Shown piece after piece: positions 26,388 to 38,321 of a DNA stretch of 64,000 bases (the first letter of the stretch is position 1; every line of letters begins with the position of its first letter). Made by a program: the position numbers and the translations under genes. Under the pieces are notes generated by a model. The model made no database searches. It saw nothing but the letters and a program-made list of their open reading frames with translations, and had not been told where the DNA came from. Source of the stretch: Aptenodytes patagonicus (Eukaryota > Chordata > Aves > Sphenisciformes > Spheniscidae); the NCBI RefSeq assembly GCF_965638725.1, contig NW_027472023.1:372001-436000 (forward strand), read 5' to 3'.

Positions 26388-28567
26388 CGGTCCCTGGTGC
26401 CCCCCACCACCTCCTGCCACGTGCTCAGCACCCGGCTAGCGCAGGCTGAGCCGGGCACGGAACTAGTGCGCATGCGCACACAGGACAGCTGGCTGCGGGG
26501 GGTGCAGGCGCGTGAGTGCAGATGGCTGACGGTGCCCCTCTCTGGGAGGAGGCTCCCGTGCCAGCCCTGGGCATCCCTGACTCTGCATGTGCGTGGCCGT
26601 GTCCTGTGCGTGAGAGAGCGTGGGTGCGCCTCTGCTTGAGGACTGTCCCCGCGAGTGTCTGTGCCTGACAGTGCCCACGGCCGTGCCCCTCACACCCTGC
26701 TGGCTCCCGACGCGCAGGTGCAGCCACGCAGGCAGAAGCGGTGAAGCAAGAGCTCCGCACGCTCCAGGAGCGCCTGGCCCAGTGTTCTGCTGAGTCACAA
26801 AGGCACAAGGAGCTGCTGCGGTGTCTGGTAGGTGTGGAGTGTTCCCCTTGTTCCCGGGAGCTGGGGCCGCAGACCCTGAGCCCCTGCTCTCCTTTCCGCA
26901 TGCAGGAGGAGATGCAGGAGGATCTGCGTGGTGCCATAGAGAAGCTCAACAGCGAGGTTGGTGTCCTCTCCCCTGCCCACGTCCCAGAGCTGAGCTGGCT
27001 GGGGCTGAGAGGTTGGAAGGGACTTCTGGAGGTCATGTTGTCTTGTCCGACCCCCCTGCTCAAGGAGGGTCACCTAGCGCCGCTTGCCCAGTGGCTGTGG
27101 GCAGCAGCGTGACTGGGGAGGACGTTTTCCCCAGAATATGGGGGCGTCCATCACTTCCCTGTGCCTGGCCTTGTGAGTGGCCCGGTCTCCCGGTGCCCTG
27201 GGGCAGTGGGGTAGCGAGTGGGCGTGGCCCTGGGGCTGGAGAGGGGCGAGGGTGCCCAGGTCCCAGCCCAGCCGCCCGCATGATACGCCCGTTGTTTTGC
27301 AGGGGGACAAGCACTATGCCCAGATGAAGGCCTGGCTGCGGGAGGCTAAGCGGGAGAATGAGGTAGTGCCGAAAGGGCTGGGGGAAAACGGGTGGGTGCC
27401 CACGGGCCCTGGGGTGGGGAGGCTGGAGGAGGGCCGCAGCGGGCTCAGGGACTCGGACCCTTCCTTCTCCCAGGTGCTGCGTCAGGAAATAAAGAAACTT
27501 GAAGAGGCACTGGAGCAGGAAGAGACCTGGTGAGTTGGGCCCCTGGCCCCACACGGGTGCCCAGGGGGGGTCTCTGCAGCACCCCGAGTCATGGGGCTGC
27601 CAATGCTGGTGCCAGGCAATGGGGTGGTGTATGTTTGGAAGGGGACCCCCCGCGTGGCCATGGAGGTCTGTAACTCGTCCAACCAAGCCCTGTTGCCTGC
27701 AGCCAGCAGCAGAGGAAGAAGGAGGCAGAGGCGCCGGGGACAGTGCTGCCGGAGGTGGTGGAAGCACAGCTGGTAAGGGGGAGAGCCTGTGCCAGCCCCG
27801 GCCCCGGCCAGCGTGGGTCTCTCTGGGGAGAAGGCTCCATGGAGGTCACAGCCACGCATGGGCTATAGACTCCTGCGCAAGGCGCAGCCCAGGGGCACTG
27901 TGCAACTCCAGCTGTCCCGACCCTGCGGCAGTGCCTGACAAGTGTCCTTGCTCTGTGTTGGCCCGCAGGAGAGCGACATGCTGGCAAGGAGACGCGGCTT
28001 CTTTTCTTGGCTGCAGTGAGTGTCCCCGCTGGGTCCCCTGTGCTCCGGGGCCGGCTTCCGGGCAGCGGGTGGGATGGGCTGGATGCCTGCTCCTGCCGGC
28101 AGGGCTCGCAAGTCCAGGCTGCTGGGGAGCTGCCGGCCGGCTGTGGGCTTTGCAGCTGGGAAGTGCTCAGCGTCGGTTTTCCCTGGGCCGGGGTGTTTTC
28201 CCGGGCTTGCGGAGCCTCGTGTCCCACCCTGCCCGAGGGAGCAATGAGAAACGGCTGGGGAGGCAGCCCGTGGGGCTCCCGGGACGGCCCCCTCCGTCCC
28301 ATAGGCAAGATGGGCTTGGGATGCATCCGCCCTGCCCAGTCTCCCATCCCTCTTCTGCCCCACAGGACACTCTGCCTGCTCTTGGTCGGCCTGCAGCTGG
28401 CCGTTGGCTTTGCTCTGGCTGCTGCGGTGCTCTACGCCTCCTGGTACGACCGCGAGCTCTTCTACCGCCTGCTGTTGCGTGTGCTGTGTGAGGAGACCTA
28501 CACCCACCTGGCATATGCACTGGGAAAGATCCTCCCCGTGGTCAGTGAGGGGCCGCTGCCCTTTTGA
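26388..28567 (+). CDS. TMEM191-like protein, copy 7 (last of the plus-strand array)
   Basis: Same structure, frame intact, poly(A) signal at 28581. A private T occurs in the spacer in front (GCTGCTGAGG, about 25231). After the gene the unit continues for about 390 bases and then gives way to unrelated CA-repeat DNA at 28938-28956, the right edge of the array. Confidence 0.65.
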
Positions 28568-28956
28568 CAGACGCCCCCCCAATAAAGCCTTTTCTATCTC
28601 CACCTCCATGTGCTCGGGCGTGTTTGTCGGGGCGCAGGGAGAGGGTCTTGCACCGCGTGCCGGTCCCCGCAGCCCCTCGAGCCCAGGCCCAGTGTCATCT
28701 GCTAGGCACTGGGCGCCGCCACGCTGCCTGCCGCAAGCCAGGTCCCTGCGTGCCGGCCTCACCTGCCCTCCCTCCCTCCGTCCTCGGAGTATTTATGACG
28801 CTGTGTAATCAGGTGGAACCACCGTCTTCTCAGGCCACGGTAGCATTTTTACTCCACCTTTTTGGCAACCATTTAGCACCGTGCAGGCCAACCCCTGTAA
28901 GCGTGTCTGACGTGAACTCAGGCTCCAGCAGCCGGGGATGCATTTACATGGAGACA

Positions 28957-29760
28957 GGCCATGGGCACAGTGTCACACACATGGAGTATCACACACAAAG
29001 TGTCACACAGTGTCACACCCCCCCACACACACACACACCTGGGAGGGAGGTGGTGTCTTGACCTCCCCCAGCCCCGCCCACAGCCCCTGTGTCATGTCCC
29101 CTGTCCCTCCCAGTCCTCCCAGTTCTCCCTGTCCCCATGGCACCTTCCCCAGTCACCTCCCCAGTCCTTCCCAATCCCCCAGCCCCCTGTTGCCTTAGTC
29201 CTCTCGTCCCCTCCCAGTCCCCATATCATGCCCTCCCCAGTCCCTCCACTCCCCCCACTTCCCTGTCCCCCCAGTCCTCCCAATCCCTCCAGTCCTCATG
29301 TTACTTCCTCCCTAGATCCCCCAGTTCCATCCCATGTCCCCCCAGTCCCCATGTCCCCCCCCCTCCCCAGCCCCCCAGTCCCCTCATCCCCTCCCCAGTC
29401 CCCATGTCATCCCCCCAGCACCCAACCAGGGCAATCAATGCAGTGGGGACACCCTCGTGGCCCCCCCTGCCCCCCGTCACCTCCATCTTCCCCCTCCTCC
29501 CACAGGTGTCCCCCGTGGGTGTCCTCCCATGTCACCCTCCAGCCACCCCGTGTCCTCTCTGTGCCCCACCATGTGTCTCCCCATATCCCCTCATGCCACC
29601 CCTTGTGCCATCCCATGTCCCCCCATGTGTGCCCCCCCCATCCCCCTCTGCCACCCCATGTCCCTCCATGTGTGTCCCTTGTGCCACCCCATGTCCCCTC
29701 ATTCATGCCCCCTTGGGCCACTCCTGGGCCACCCCCACGTCCCTGTGCCCCACGCATGTG
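28957..29760. repeat. CA microsatellite followed by C-rich minisatellite
   Basis: At 28970-29040 TCACACA and CACACA units dominate. From about 29060 to 29760 the plus strand is made of short irregular units like CCCCAGTCC and CCCCATGTC. Long open frames here are products of the repeat composition. No gene seen. Confidence 0.8.
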
Positions 29761-30534
29761 CCTGTCCCCGGGGCCCTCAGGGAGGGGACGCACTCGTATC
29801 CCACTGCCACATGGTGACTCCCGAAAGGGCCCCTTCTCCCCTGCCCTCACCGCAGCCAAAAAGTCCCAATTAGCCCTGGCCACCTGCAGGTAATTAGAAC
29901 CAACAGCTGCCCCCCTTTCCCCCACCCGGCTGCTGGTGCCCTCGCACGGCCCTCGCACACCCTCGCACGGCCCTTGTACACCTTCACACGGGGCCACACC
30001 AGAGGGGCCAGGCAGCAGGGAGCCGTGCGAGGGGGTATGAGGGTGTGCAAGGGGGTGTGTGTCCGTGCAAGGGGTGCACAGGGGTGTTGGTGGAAGGGTT
30101 GCATGGGGGTTACTGCAAGCGTTGCATGCGGCATTGGTGCAAGCATTGCACGGGGGTTGTGGGGTTGGTGCCAGGCTTGCACGGCCGTCGTGAGCTGTGT
30201 GTTCCTGCCCAGGGCCAGTGTTCCTGTGCACGTGCTAACACTCGTGAGAGCAGCTGGCACACCAGGCACTTGCAATGCCCTGCAGGCTCCATGCGTGGTA
30301 GGTGGTGCCACGGGGCCCCTCACACACGCACATGCAAGGCTTGCTGGTGGGCCCCTGCCCACCCCGTGGGTCATGCCAATGCGTACCCAGAGCATCACGG
30401 GACAATGGGGGGTCACACCAAGGCCCCCAGCACTCCTGGGACATCGTGGGACATGGGGCGTCATGCCAACATGCGTGTGTCCCCGTGTGCAGGGGTCTTG
30501 AGGGTGCCGGGGGCACCAGCACTGTGTGTGGGGC
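29761..30534. other. No gene recognised; weak TTGCA-type repeats
   Basis: Between about 30030 and 30180 units such as GTTGCATG and GCATTGGTGCAAGC recur irregularly, an early member of the TTGCAC repeat type seen further right. Nothing else is recognisable. Confidence 0.5.
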
Positions 30535-30835
30535 CTCATGCAGGCAGGGACGGGCAGGGGCCGGCAGGATGGGCAGGGACCCCCGTGGCACAGGCAGGAT
30601 GGGCAGGGATGGACATTGCAGGGACAGGCAGGGTAGGGAGGGCAGGCAGGGACTGACAGGGCACAGGCAGGGACAGGCAGGGGACAGGCAGGGACAGGGA
30701 CAGGCAGGGACAGCCATGGCAGACAGGGCCCAGCACATGGCACAGCCAGGATGGGCAGGGACAGGCAGGGCAGAGCAGGCCTGGCAGGCTGGGGCAGGCC
30801 AGGCAGGAGCAGGCAGGACCTGGGGGCAGGCAGGC
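30535..30835. repeat. GGCAGGGACA minisatellite
   Basis: About 300 bases of tandem units near ten bases long, GGCAGGGACA and variants, on the plus strand. From 30836 to 31425 the sequence continues GT-rich and GC-rich with no gene seen. Confidence 0.85.
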
Positions 30836-31425
30836 ACCTCCCTGACCCCCTCGGCCCTTCCCTCCCCAGGGATGGGGATGGGGGTGCTGGAGGGGGGGGG
30901 GCTGCAGGGTGGGGAGTGTGTGTGAGTGTGCCTGAGTGGGCACAAGTGTGTGTGAGCATGCACAAGTGTGTATAGGAATGAACAAGCGTGCAAGACCATG
31001 CATGAGTGTGTGTGACCACGCACGACTGTGCGAGCATGCACGACTGCCTGTGCGATCGCACACGCATATGCCCACCCCTGCCGTGCCTCACGGCATGTGG
31101 CTGCACCGCACAGCAGCTGGCGTGTCCCCACGTGTGCGGGCATGCGCAGGTGTGCAAGGCCTGTGCTGGTAGCACCTGCCCAGCTGCATTCCTGCCCCCC
31201 CCAGCTGCACCCACACCCCCACCACTGGCCGGGGTGCGCCACCCCCACCCACGCCAGCACCTGTCCCGTGGCTCGGCAGGGCCCCGTGGGCGCAGGACGG
31301 TGGGTGCCGATGGTGGGTCCCCATGGGGAGTGGGGTCCCCCGGTGAGGCTAAATCTGAGCTGGGCACTGGGTGGAAATCTTTGTCAGGGGGTTCCCCACC
31401 TGGGGAGGCACCTCCTCGGCATGGC

Positions 31426-32745
31426 ATAGAATCATAGAATCATTGAGGTTGGAAAAGACTACTGTCCTGGTTTCAGCAGGGATAGAGTTAATTTCCTTCC
31501 TAGTAGCTGGTACAGTGCTGTGTTTTGGATTTAGGGTGAGAACAATGTTGATAACACACCGATGTTTTAGTTGTTGCTAGGTAGTGTTTACACTAGTCAA
31601 GGACTTTTCAGCTTCCCATGCTCTACTGACTGAACAGGCTGGAGGTGCACAAGAAGCTGGGAGGGGGCACAGCCAGGACAGCTGACCGAAACTGGCCAAA
31701 GGGATATTCCATACCATGTGACGTCATGCTCAGTATATAAAGCTGGGGGAAGAAGAAGGAAGGGGGGGACGTTTGGAGTGATGGCGTTTGTCTTCCCAAG
31801 TAACCGTTACGCGTGATGGAGCCCTGCTTTCCTGGAGATGGCTGAACACCTGCCTGCCCATGGGAAGTAGTGAATGAATTCCTTGTTTTGCTTTGCTTGC
31901 ATGTGTGGCTTTTGCTTTCCCTATTAAACTGCCTTTATCTCAACCCACGAGTTTTCTCACTTTTACCCTTCCGATTCTCTCCCCCATCCCACCGGGGGGG
32001 GAGTGAGCGAGCGGCTGCGTGGTGCTTAGTTGCCGGCTGAGGTTAAACCACGACAACCTCTAAGATCATCGAGTCCAACCGTCAACCCAACACCACCATG
32101 CCCACTAAACCATGTCCCTCAGCGCCTCATCTACACGTCTTTTAAATACCTCCAGGGATGGGGACTCCACCACTTCCCCGGGCAGCCTGTTCCAATGTTT
32201 CACCACTCTTTCAGTAAAGAAATTTTTCCTTACATCCAATCTAAACCTCCCCTGCCGCAACTTGAGGCCATTTCCTCTCATCCTATTGCTAGTTACTTGG
32301 GAGAAGAGACCAACACCCACCTCGCTACAACCTCCTCTCAGGGAGTTGTAGAGAGCGATGAGGTCTCCCCTCAGCCTCCTTTTCTCCAGGCTAAACAACC
32401 CCAGTTCCCTCAGCCGCTCCTCATAAGACTTGTTCTCCAGACCCCTCACCAGCCTCGTTGCCCTTCTCTGGACACGCTCCAGCACCTCGACGTCCTTCTT
32501 GTAGTGAGGGGCCCAAAACTGAACACAGTATTCGAGGTGCGGCCTCACCAGGGCCGAGTACAGGGGCACGATCACTCCCCTAGTCCTGCTGGCCACACTA
32601 TTTCTGATACAGGCCAGGATGCCATTGGCCTTCTTGGCTGCCTGGGCACACTGCCGGCTCATGTTCAGCCGGCTGTCGACCAACACCCCCAGGTCCTTCT
32701 CTGCTGGGCAGCTTTCCAGCCACTCTTCCCCAAGCCTGTAGCACT
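31426..32745 (-). mobile_element. CR1 LINE, 5'-truncated, split by a solo LTR
   Basis: Reading the minus strand, the element runs from about 32745 to its 3' end at 31426, where the CR1 tail (ATTCTATG-type units) is present. It is interrupted by the LTR at 31463-32055. An open frame covers the C-terminal part of CR1 ORF2, including [13 protein letters not shown] and the ending [12 protein letters not shown]. The 5' part with the endonuclease and most of the polymerase is missing, which is usual for CR1 copies. Confidence 0.92.
31463..32055 (+). mobile_element. Solo LTR of an endogenous retrovirus, inserted in CR1
   Basis: The 593-bp segment starts TGTCCTGGTTTCAGC and ends AACCACGACA, the TG...CA ends of an LTR. 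Inside are a CRE-like TGACGTCA (31719-31726), a TATATAAA box (31734-31741) and an ATTAAA signal (31923-31928), in the order expected for U3, R and U5. Flanks are ACTAC and ACCTC, a 5-bp target duplication with one mismatch, and joining the flanks restores a normal CR1 3' end. A second member of the family lies at 62075-62618 on the other strand. Confidence 0.88.
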
Positions 32746-32754
32746 GCATGGGCA

Positions 32755-33228
32755 TGGTGCTGCACAGCATTGCACAACCTTGCACATCATTGCACGACCT
32801 TGCACAGCATTGCATGGCATTGCACAGCTTTGCACGGCTCTGCAGACCTTGCACAGCGTTGCACAGCTTTTGCACAGCTTCACATGGCATTGCACGGCTT
32901 CGCCTGGCACTGTGTTTCATTGCATGGCTTTGCATGGTATGCCACAGTGCTGCACAGTGCAGCATAGCTGCTGCATGGCATTGCACAGCTTTGCATGAGG
33001 TGGTGCAGCACTGCACACCACGCCACGGCACTGCCTAGCGTGCCACGGCATTGCATGGCACTGCACATTATGCCACGGCATTGCACACCACAGTGCACCA
33101 CGGCTTTGCACAACCTTGCACAGCTTTGCAGTGCATCGCATGGCACCGTGCAGCATTGCTCAGTGTGCCATGGCATTGCACGGCTTTGCGCTGTCTTGCA
33201 TAGCTTTGCATGGCATTGCATGGACGGT
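32755..33228. repeat. TTGCACAGCA minisatellite
   Basis: Degenerate tandem units of about 10-11 bases around TTGCACAGCA, TTGCATGGCA and TTGCACAACC run for about 470 bases directly beside the truncated 5' end of the CR1. Confidence 0.9.
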
Positions 33229-34369
33229 GAAGTGCACCACACCACCAAGCTGAGTGGTGTGGTCAACATGCCAGAGGGAACAGTCCCCTGGGGCAGGGGA
33301 ACACGCGCGCATGTGTGTGTGTGTGTGCAGGGCGTGCCCTTGGGTGTGACACGTACACTAACACACGCACACACTAGCACACTTGTGTGCATGCCCACAC
33401 AGATGCACTCGTGCTCACACACATGCGCACATGCATGTTTGCACACACGCTTGTGCGCTGCCTTACAGCACTTACATGCTTGGGCACACACATGCACAGG
33501 CTGGCGCGCATGTTTGCACACCCACGCCTGCACTGAGACAGAGCCACGCCCTCCCACATGCTCACCCCCACTCACCCCCCCCCGGCTCACATACACTCAC
33601 ACGCACACTCCTGCAGGACACATGCTCCTGCACACGCGTGTGTGTGCTCACCCCCCCCCCATCCCTCTCATGCTCACGTGGCAGCCCCCTCCCCCTTGGG
33701 GACCCCACCCTTCCCCACCCCCACTCACCTGGTGTGGCCATGGGCACATGTGCGTGTACATGCACGTGTGCGCCACCCGGGCCCTGCACACTCTGTCATG
33801 TGACGCTGCCCTAAAATCCACCGCAGTTTTTCCCAAATCACAGGATGATGCTGGCGAGGACATGGCTCAGCATGGCATGGCATGGCTCTGCCGCCATCCT
33901 CGAGGGGACAGGGATGGGGACACACGTGGCAGGGCCACACATGGTGAGGGACGGGCACACTGCACGGCTGCAGGGGCTGGGATGGTGCCTAGGCACGGGC
34001 GTGGCATGTCCTGGGTGACACGCTTGCACACACGTGGCGTATCCTGGGTGACACAAGCCTGCATGGCATGTCCTGGGTGACACCCTTGCACACATGCCAG
34101 GCCCTGGCTGACATGCTTGCACACTGAGGGTGGCACACATGTCAACCCTGCACACGCACGCAGCCAGCTGGGACACATGGGGTGGTGACACACTGGCACA
34201 TGTGTGCTACACCCAGTGTGACATGCACACACACACACACACGCTCCAAAGGGGTGGCAGAGCCTGGTGCCACCCCCAGGGCACCCCCTGTCCCCCCCTG
34301 TCACTCCATGGCCTTCAGGTCACCCTGCTTTGTCCCTGCCTCCCGTATCCCCCATGGCCTGGGGTCCCC
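33229..34369. repeat. CA/GT-rich simple repeats and a short CCTGGGTGACAC repeat
   Basis: From about 33300 to 33780 the sequence is rich in CACACA, GTGTGT and GCACACATGC. Between 34005 and 34126 a unit beginning CCTGGGTGACAC recurs. No gene seen. Confidence 0.7.
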
Positions 34370-34930
34370 CATGGCCCGGGGTCCCCCATGGCCCCCATGT
34401 GTCCCCCTGTGCCACGTCCCTGTGTGCCCCCATGTTCCCCCATGTCCCCAGCAGCCCCACCAGTCCCCCCCACATCACCATGTCCCTCTCATAGCTCTGT
34501 CTGTTCCCCTATGTCCCCCCATGTCCCGTGTCTCTTCATGTCTCCCTACCCCAATGTCCCTCATGTCCCCTCATGTTCCCCATGTCCCCCAGTGTCCCCC
34601 ATATCTCATGTCTCCCCTGCCCCCCCATATTCCCCGTGCCCCCCATGTTCCCCATGTCCCCCTGTGTGCCCCCATATCCCATGTGCCCCCATATCCCATG
34701 TGCCCCATGTCCCCTATGCCTGTGTCCCCCACATCCCCTGCCTCCCATGTCCCCTGTGTCCCCCCATGTCCCTCTATTCCTGTCATGTCCCCCGTGTCCC
34801 CCATATCCCCCATGTCCCCTGTGTGACCCCGTGTCCCCTGTGTCCCCCATATACCCCATGTCCCCCATGTTTCCTATGCCTCCCGTGTCCCCCACGTCTC
34901 CCCCCGTCTCCCGTGTCCCCCGTGGCGTGG
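34370..34930. repeat. CCCCATGTCC minisatellite
   Basis: Irregular tandem units CCCCATGTCCC, CCCCCATATCC and CCCCTGTGT fill about 560 bases. The unit is close to that of 29060-29760, more than 4 kb away on the other side of the CR1. Confidence 0.85.
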
Positions 34931-35203
34931 CCCTGCACGCCGCAGAGCTCCCGGTCCCTGCCAGGGGGCAGCATGAGCCCACGGGACCCCCGGGACCCCC
35001 CGCCCTGCCTCCCCGGTGGGGTGTCCCGCGTGGGGCTGGTCACACCGTGAGGGGGGCGGGGTGCAGGGGGCAGCAGGGCGGCTGCAGCCCCCACACCCAT
35101 GGGTGCTGCCACGTGCACTGCCCCCCCCCCCCCGCCCCAGCTCAGCGGCTTTGGGCCCTAAATCCCCCGGGGCGGGGGGGGGGGGGGCGGGGGCGGCACC
35201 GCC

Positions 35204-35542
35204 ATGGGGCTGGGCTGGCCGGGACCCGGCCCCGCTGCCATGGGGGGCCCCCCCATGGCCTGCCCTGCCTGTTACTGCCCCCCTGCCTGCCGCCCCCCCA
35301 GTGTCACCCCCCGCCCTGCTGCCCCCAGTGTCACCCCCCGCCCTGTCACCCTCAGTGTCACATCCCCTGCTGCCCCCGACCCTGCTGCCCCCAGTGTCAC
35401 CCCCCCACCCTGTCACCCCCGACCCTGCTGCTCCCCTCCTCTGCCCTGCTGTCCCCCCTGCTGGTGCTGCCCCCCAGTTGCCCCCACTGCCTGCCCCCCT
35501 GCCTGCCCCCCCTGTGCTGCCCCGCCTGCCACCTCTGGCTGA
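35204..35542 (+). other. Cys/Pro-rich open frame within a C-rich repeat, doubtful
   Basis: An ATG in a favourable GCCGCCATGG-like context opens a 112-residue frame rich in Cys and Pro (for example CPACYCPPACRPP and CCPPCWCCPP). A G-rich tract lies just upstream. Much of the frame is built from a tandem CCCAGTGTCACCCCCCGCCCTG-like unit (35295-35410), which can yield such residues by chance in any frame. I do not recognise the protein. The surrounding 34931-35730 shows no other gene. Confidence 0.12.
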
Positions 35543-35730
35543 GCACCAAGTGAGGGGGTGCCCGGACCCCCCTCGCACCTCCCCCCGGACAACCCCCTGG
35601 GCAGGCACCCAGTAGCTGCCATGAGTATGGGGGTGCCCCCCCCCCCCGCAACATAGGGAAACTGAGGCACGTCAGGTCTGGACCTCCCTCCCCAGCTCCG
35701 GGCTCCCGGCCCTGGGTTGTACAAGGGTGA

Positions 35731-36610
35731 GGGGGCATTTGCACGGGGGGGGGGGGGGGCATGTGCACAGGGACAGGGGCTGAGGCAATTGCCTGCAGGG
35801 GGGGGCATTTGCAGAAGGCCCAGGGCTGGTGCATGGGGGTCAGGGCATTTGCACAGGGGCTGGGGCATTTGCACCAGGCCTTGGGTATTGGGGGGGTATC
35901 AGCACAGGAACTGGGGTGTTTGCACAGTGTGTGGGGGTATTTGCATGGGACCATCGGTGCCACGCCACAGTGTGGGGCTGCCGTGGCACGGTGTCGGGGG
36001 GGGGGGGGCTGCATGTGCAGCGGGGCTGTTGCACGGGGACAGCTGTGTGCACGGGGGCACAGAGCAGGATCCGGCGCCACACGGGTTTGCCCTCACATGC
36101 TGGTGTGCGAGCATGTGCTGGGGAGGGGGGGCTGCCCCCTGTGACCCCCCCCCCCACTAATCCCCTGCAAGCACAGCAGCTCAGCACTGCCATGGGCAGC
36201 CCGGCCTCGCACCGGCTGTGCCAGGCCCATGCAGGAGGGCACCTTGCAGGGCACAGGTGTGTTTGCCGTGTGAGGCCGTGCATGGCTGTACCAGGGTGTG
36301 CAGTGCAGCTGTGCAGGGCTGTGCCAAGCTGTGCCAGGCCCATGCCGTGCTGTGCAATGCAGCTGTGCACGACTGTGCTGTGCCGTGCCCTGTGTGGCTG
36401 TGCCAGAGCTTGCAATGCAGCCGTGCATAGCTGTATAAGCTGTGCCGTGCCGTGCATGGCTGTGCTGGGCCATGCAAAGCAGCCGTGCATGGCTGTGCCA
36501 TGCCATGCACTGCAGCCAGATGCTGCACCAGGCCGTGCCATGCCGGGCCCGGCCCGGTGCTGCACAGCACTGTGCATGCCTGCCGTGTGTTGCCGCAACC
36601 CTCACGGCCC
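35731..36610. repeat. GGCATTTGCAC and GCTGTGCCATGC minisatellites
   Basis: From 35731 to about 36000 a unit containing GGGGCATTTGCACAGGGG recurs with long G runs. From about 36215 to 36610 shorter units of about ten bases (GCTGTGCAGG, GCCATGCA) follow. Both belong to the broad TGCAC-rich repeat type of this region. A 24-base direct repeat (GCCGAGCACCTCCGAAGG plus flank) lies at 36757-36800. Confidence 0.8.
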
Positions 36611-36795
36611 TGCCCAGCCTGGCCCGGCCCTGCAGCCGGGCACTATGCTGGACGAGCCGAGCCGAGCTGAGTCCTGCCGAGCAGCACGGAGTCCGATCGG
36701 GCACTACCGAGCGGCGCCAAGCTGAAATGAACGCTGCCAGGTGGCGCCGATCGCCGCCGAGCACCTCCGAAGGTTGCCGAGCACCTCCGAAGGCT

Positions 36796-37722
36796 GGGTA
36801 AAGAGGTGTCTGGCTGGTTGGGCCCAAAGGGTTGTGGTGAATGGTGGTAAATCCCATTGGCGGCTGGTCCCAAGTGGTGCTCCCCAGGGCTCGGTACTGG
36901 GGCCAGTTCTGTTCAATATCTTCATCAACTCTCTGGACGAGGGGATGGAGTGCACCCTCAGTCAGTTTGCAGACGACACCAAGTTGGGTGGGAGTGTTGA
37001 TCTGCTCGAGGGTAGGAAGGCTCTGCAGAGGGACCTGGACAGGCTGGATCGATGGGCCCAGGCCAGTTGTATGAAGTTCAACGAGGCCAAGTGCCGGGTC
37101 CTGCCCTTGGGTCACAACAACCCCATGCAGCGCTACAGGCTTGGGGAAGAGCGGCTGGAAAGCTACCTGGAGGATGTGTTGGTCGACAGCCGGCTGAACA
37201 TGAGCTGGCAGTGTGCCCAGGTGGCCAAGGCAGCCAACAGCATCCTGGCTTGTGTCAGAAGTAGTGTGGCCAGTGGGACTAGGGAAGTGATCATCCCCCT
37301 GTACTCAGCACTGGTGAGGCCACACCTTGAGCACTGTGTTCAGTTTCGGGCCCCTCACTACAAGAAGGATATTGAGGTGCTGGAGCGTGTTCAAAGCAGG
37401 GCAACGAAGCTGGTGAAGGCTCCAGAGCACAAGTCTTACGAGGAGCGGCTGAGGGAACTGGAATAGGATGAGAGGAAATGGCCTCAGGTTGCTCCAGAGG
37501 AGGTTTAGATTGGATATTAGGAAAAATTTCTTCACCGAAAGGATTGTCAGGAACAGGCTGCCCAGGGAAGCGGTTGAGTCGCCGTCCCGGGAGGTATTTA
37601 AAAGACATGTAGCTGTGGTGCTTAGGGACATGGTGTAGTGGTGGACTTGGCAGTGCTGGGTTGACGGTTGGACTCGATGATCTTAAGGGTCTTTTCCAAT
37701 CTAAACGATTCTGTGATTCTAC
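36796..37722 (+). mobile_element. CR1 LINE, 5'-truncated, ORF2 polymerase remnant
   Basis: The plus strand encodes a long CR1 ORF2 segment with the polymerase motif FADDTKL and, further on, [13 protein letters not shown]. The frame breaks near 37463 and continues in another frame. The element ends with a typical CR1 3' end (GGTTGGACTCGATGATCTTAA to GATTCTGTGATTCTA). It is a dead copy. Confidence 0.92.
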
Positions 37723-38160
37723 AGGCACCCCACAGACACCCCATACAGGTCCCTATAGGTACCACTGACCCATAGACACCCCACAGACTCCCTGTGAGGG
37801 GCCCTATAGGCACTACCATCCCCCAGGCACCCTATAGATACCTCATAGACACCCCATACAGGACCTTATAGGCACTGCTGCCCCACAGACACCCTATAGA
37901 CACCCTGTGAGGGGCCCTATAGGCACCACTGCCCCATAAGCATCCTATAGGTACCCACAGACACCTCAGACAGGGCCTTATAGGCACTGCTGCAACACAG
38001 ATACCCTATGGACACCCCATAGACAACCTGTGCGGGGCCTTATAGATACCACTGCCCCATAGACACCCTATGGACACCCCATGGACACCCCACAGCCCCC
38101 CTGTGAGGGGCCCTATGGGCACCTCTGCCCCACGGACACCCTACAGACACCCCATAGCCT
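37723..38160. repeat. Minisatellite of about 50-60 bp, CCCTATAGGCAC unit
   Basis: CCCTATAGGCAC or a close variant recurs at about 37752, 37802, 37864, 37915, 37976, 38038 and 38110, separated by GACACCCCATA-type subunits. It abuts the CR1 3' end and reaches almost to MFSD5. Confidence 0.85.
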
Positions 38161-38321
38161 TTTGGGGTGAGCTGGGGGGGCTGATTGGGGGACACCTGCC
38201 CCCAGGAGCCCCCACCCACCCGCAGACCCACTCACCCCATTCTCCGCCCCCCCCCCCCCCCCCCCGCAGGACCTCCGCAGCCCCCCCCAACCCCGGCGAT
38301 GCTGGTGATCTCCCCCCCGCC

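Larger units (their letters stand above)
1..28956 (+). repeat. 4.06-kb head-to-tail tandem array (seven full units plus a part)
   Basis: The same sequence recurs at steps of 4056 bp (one step is 4055 bp because of a single lost C near 13063). Equivalent points in the terminal exon fall at 13, 4069, 8125, 12181, 16236, 20292, 24348 and 28404. The left end runs off the window. On the right the repeat stops about 390 bp after the last gene copy, where similarity fades between 28938 and 28956. Only a handful of single-base differences per unit are visible, so the copies have been duplicated or homogenised very recently. Each unit contains one gene (exons over about 2.2 kb) and about 1.9 kb of GC-rich spacer. 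Confidence 0.97.

Noticed and set aside
1..28956. CRISPR array or bacterial operon
   Set aside because: Repeat length, spliced genes, CR1 and avian LTRs make this animal DNA; direct repeats are whole 4-kb units.
29847..31427. A 526-codon open frame on the minus strand
   Set aside because: It runs through several tandem repeats, has no domain and changes composition with each repeat; low stop frequency is due to GC content.
32105..33031. A 308-codon frame as a host gene
   Set aside because: Its C-terminal two thirds is CR1 ORF2 and its N-terminal third is translated minisatellite.
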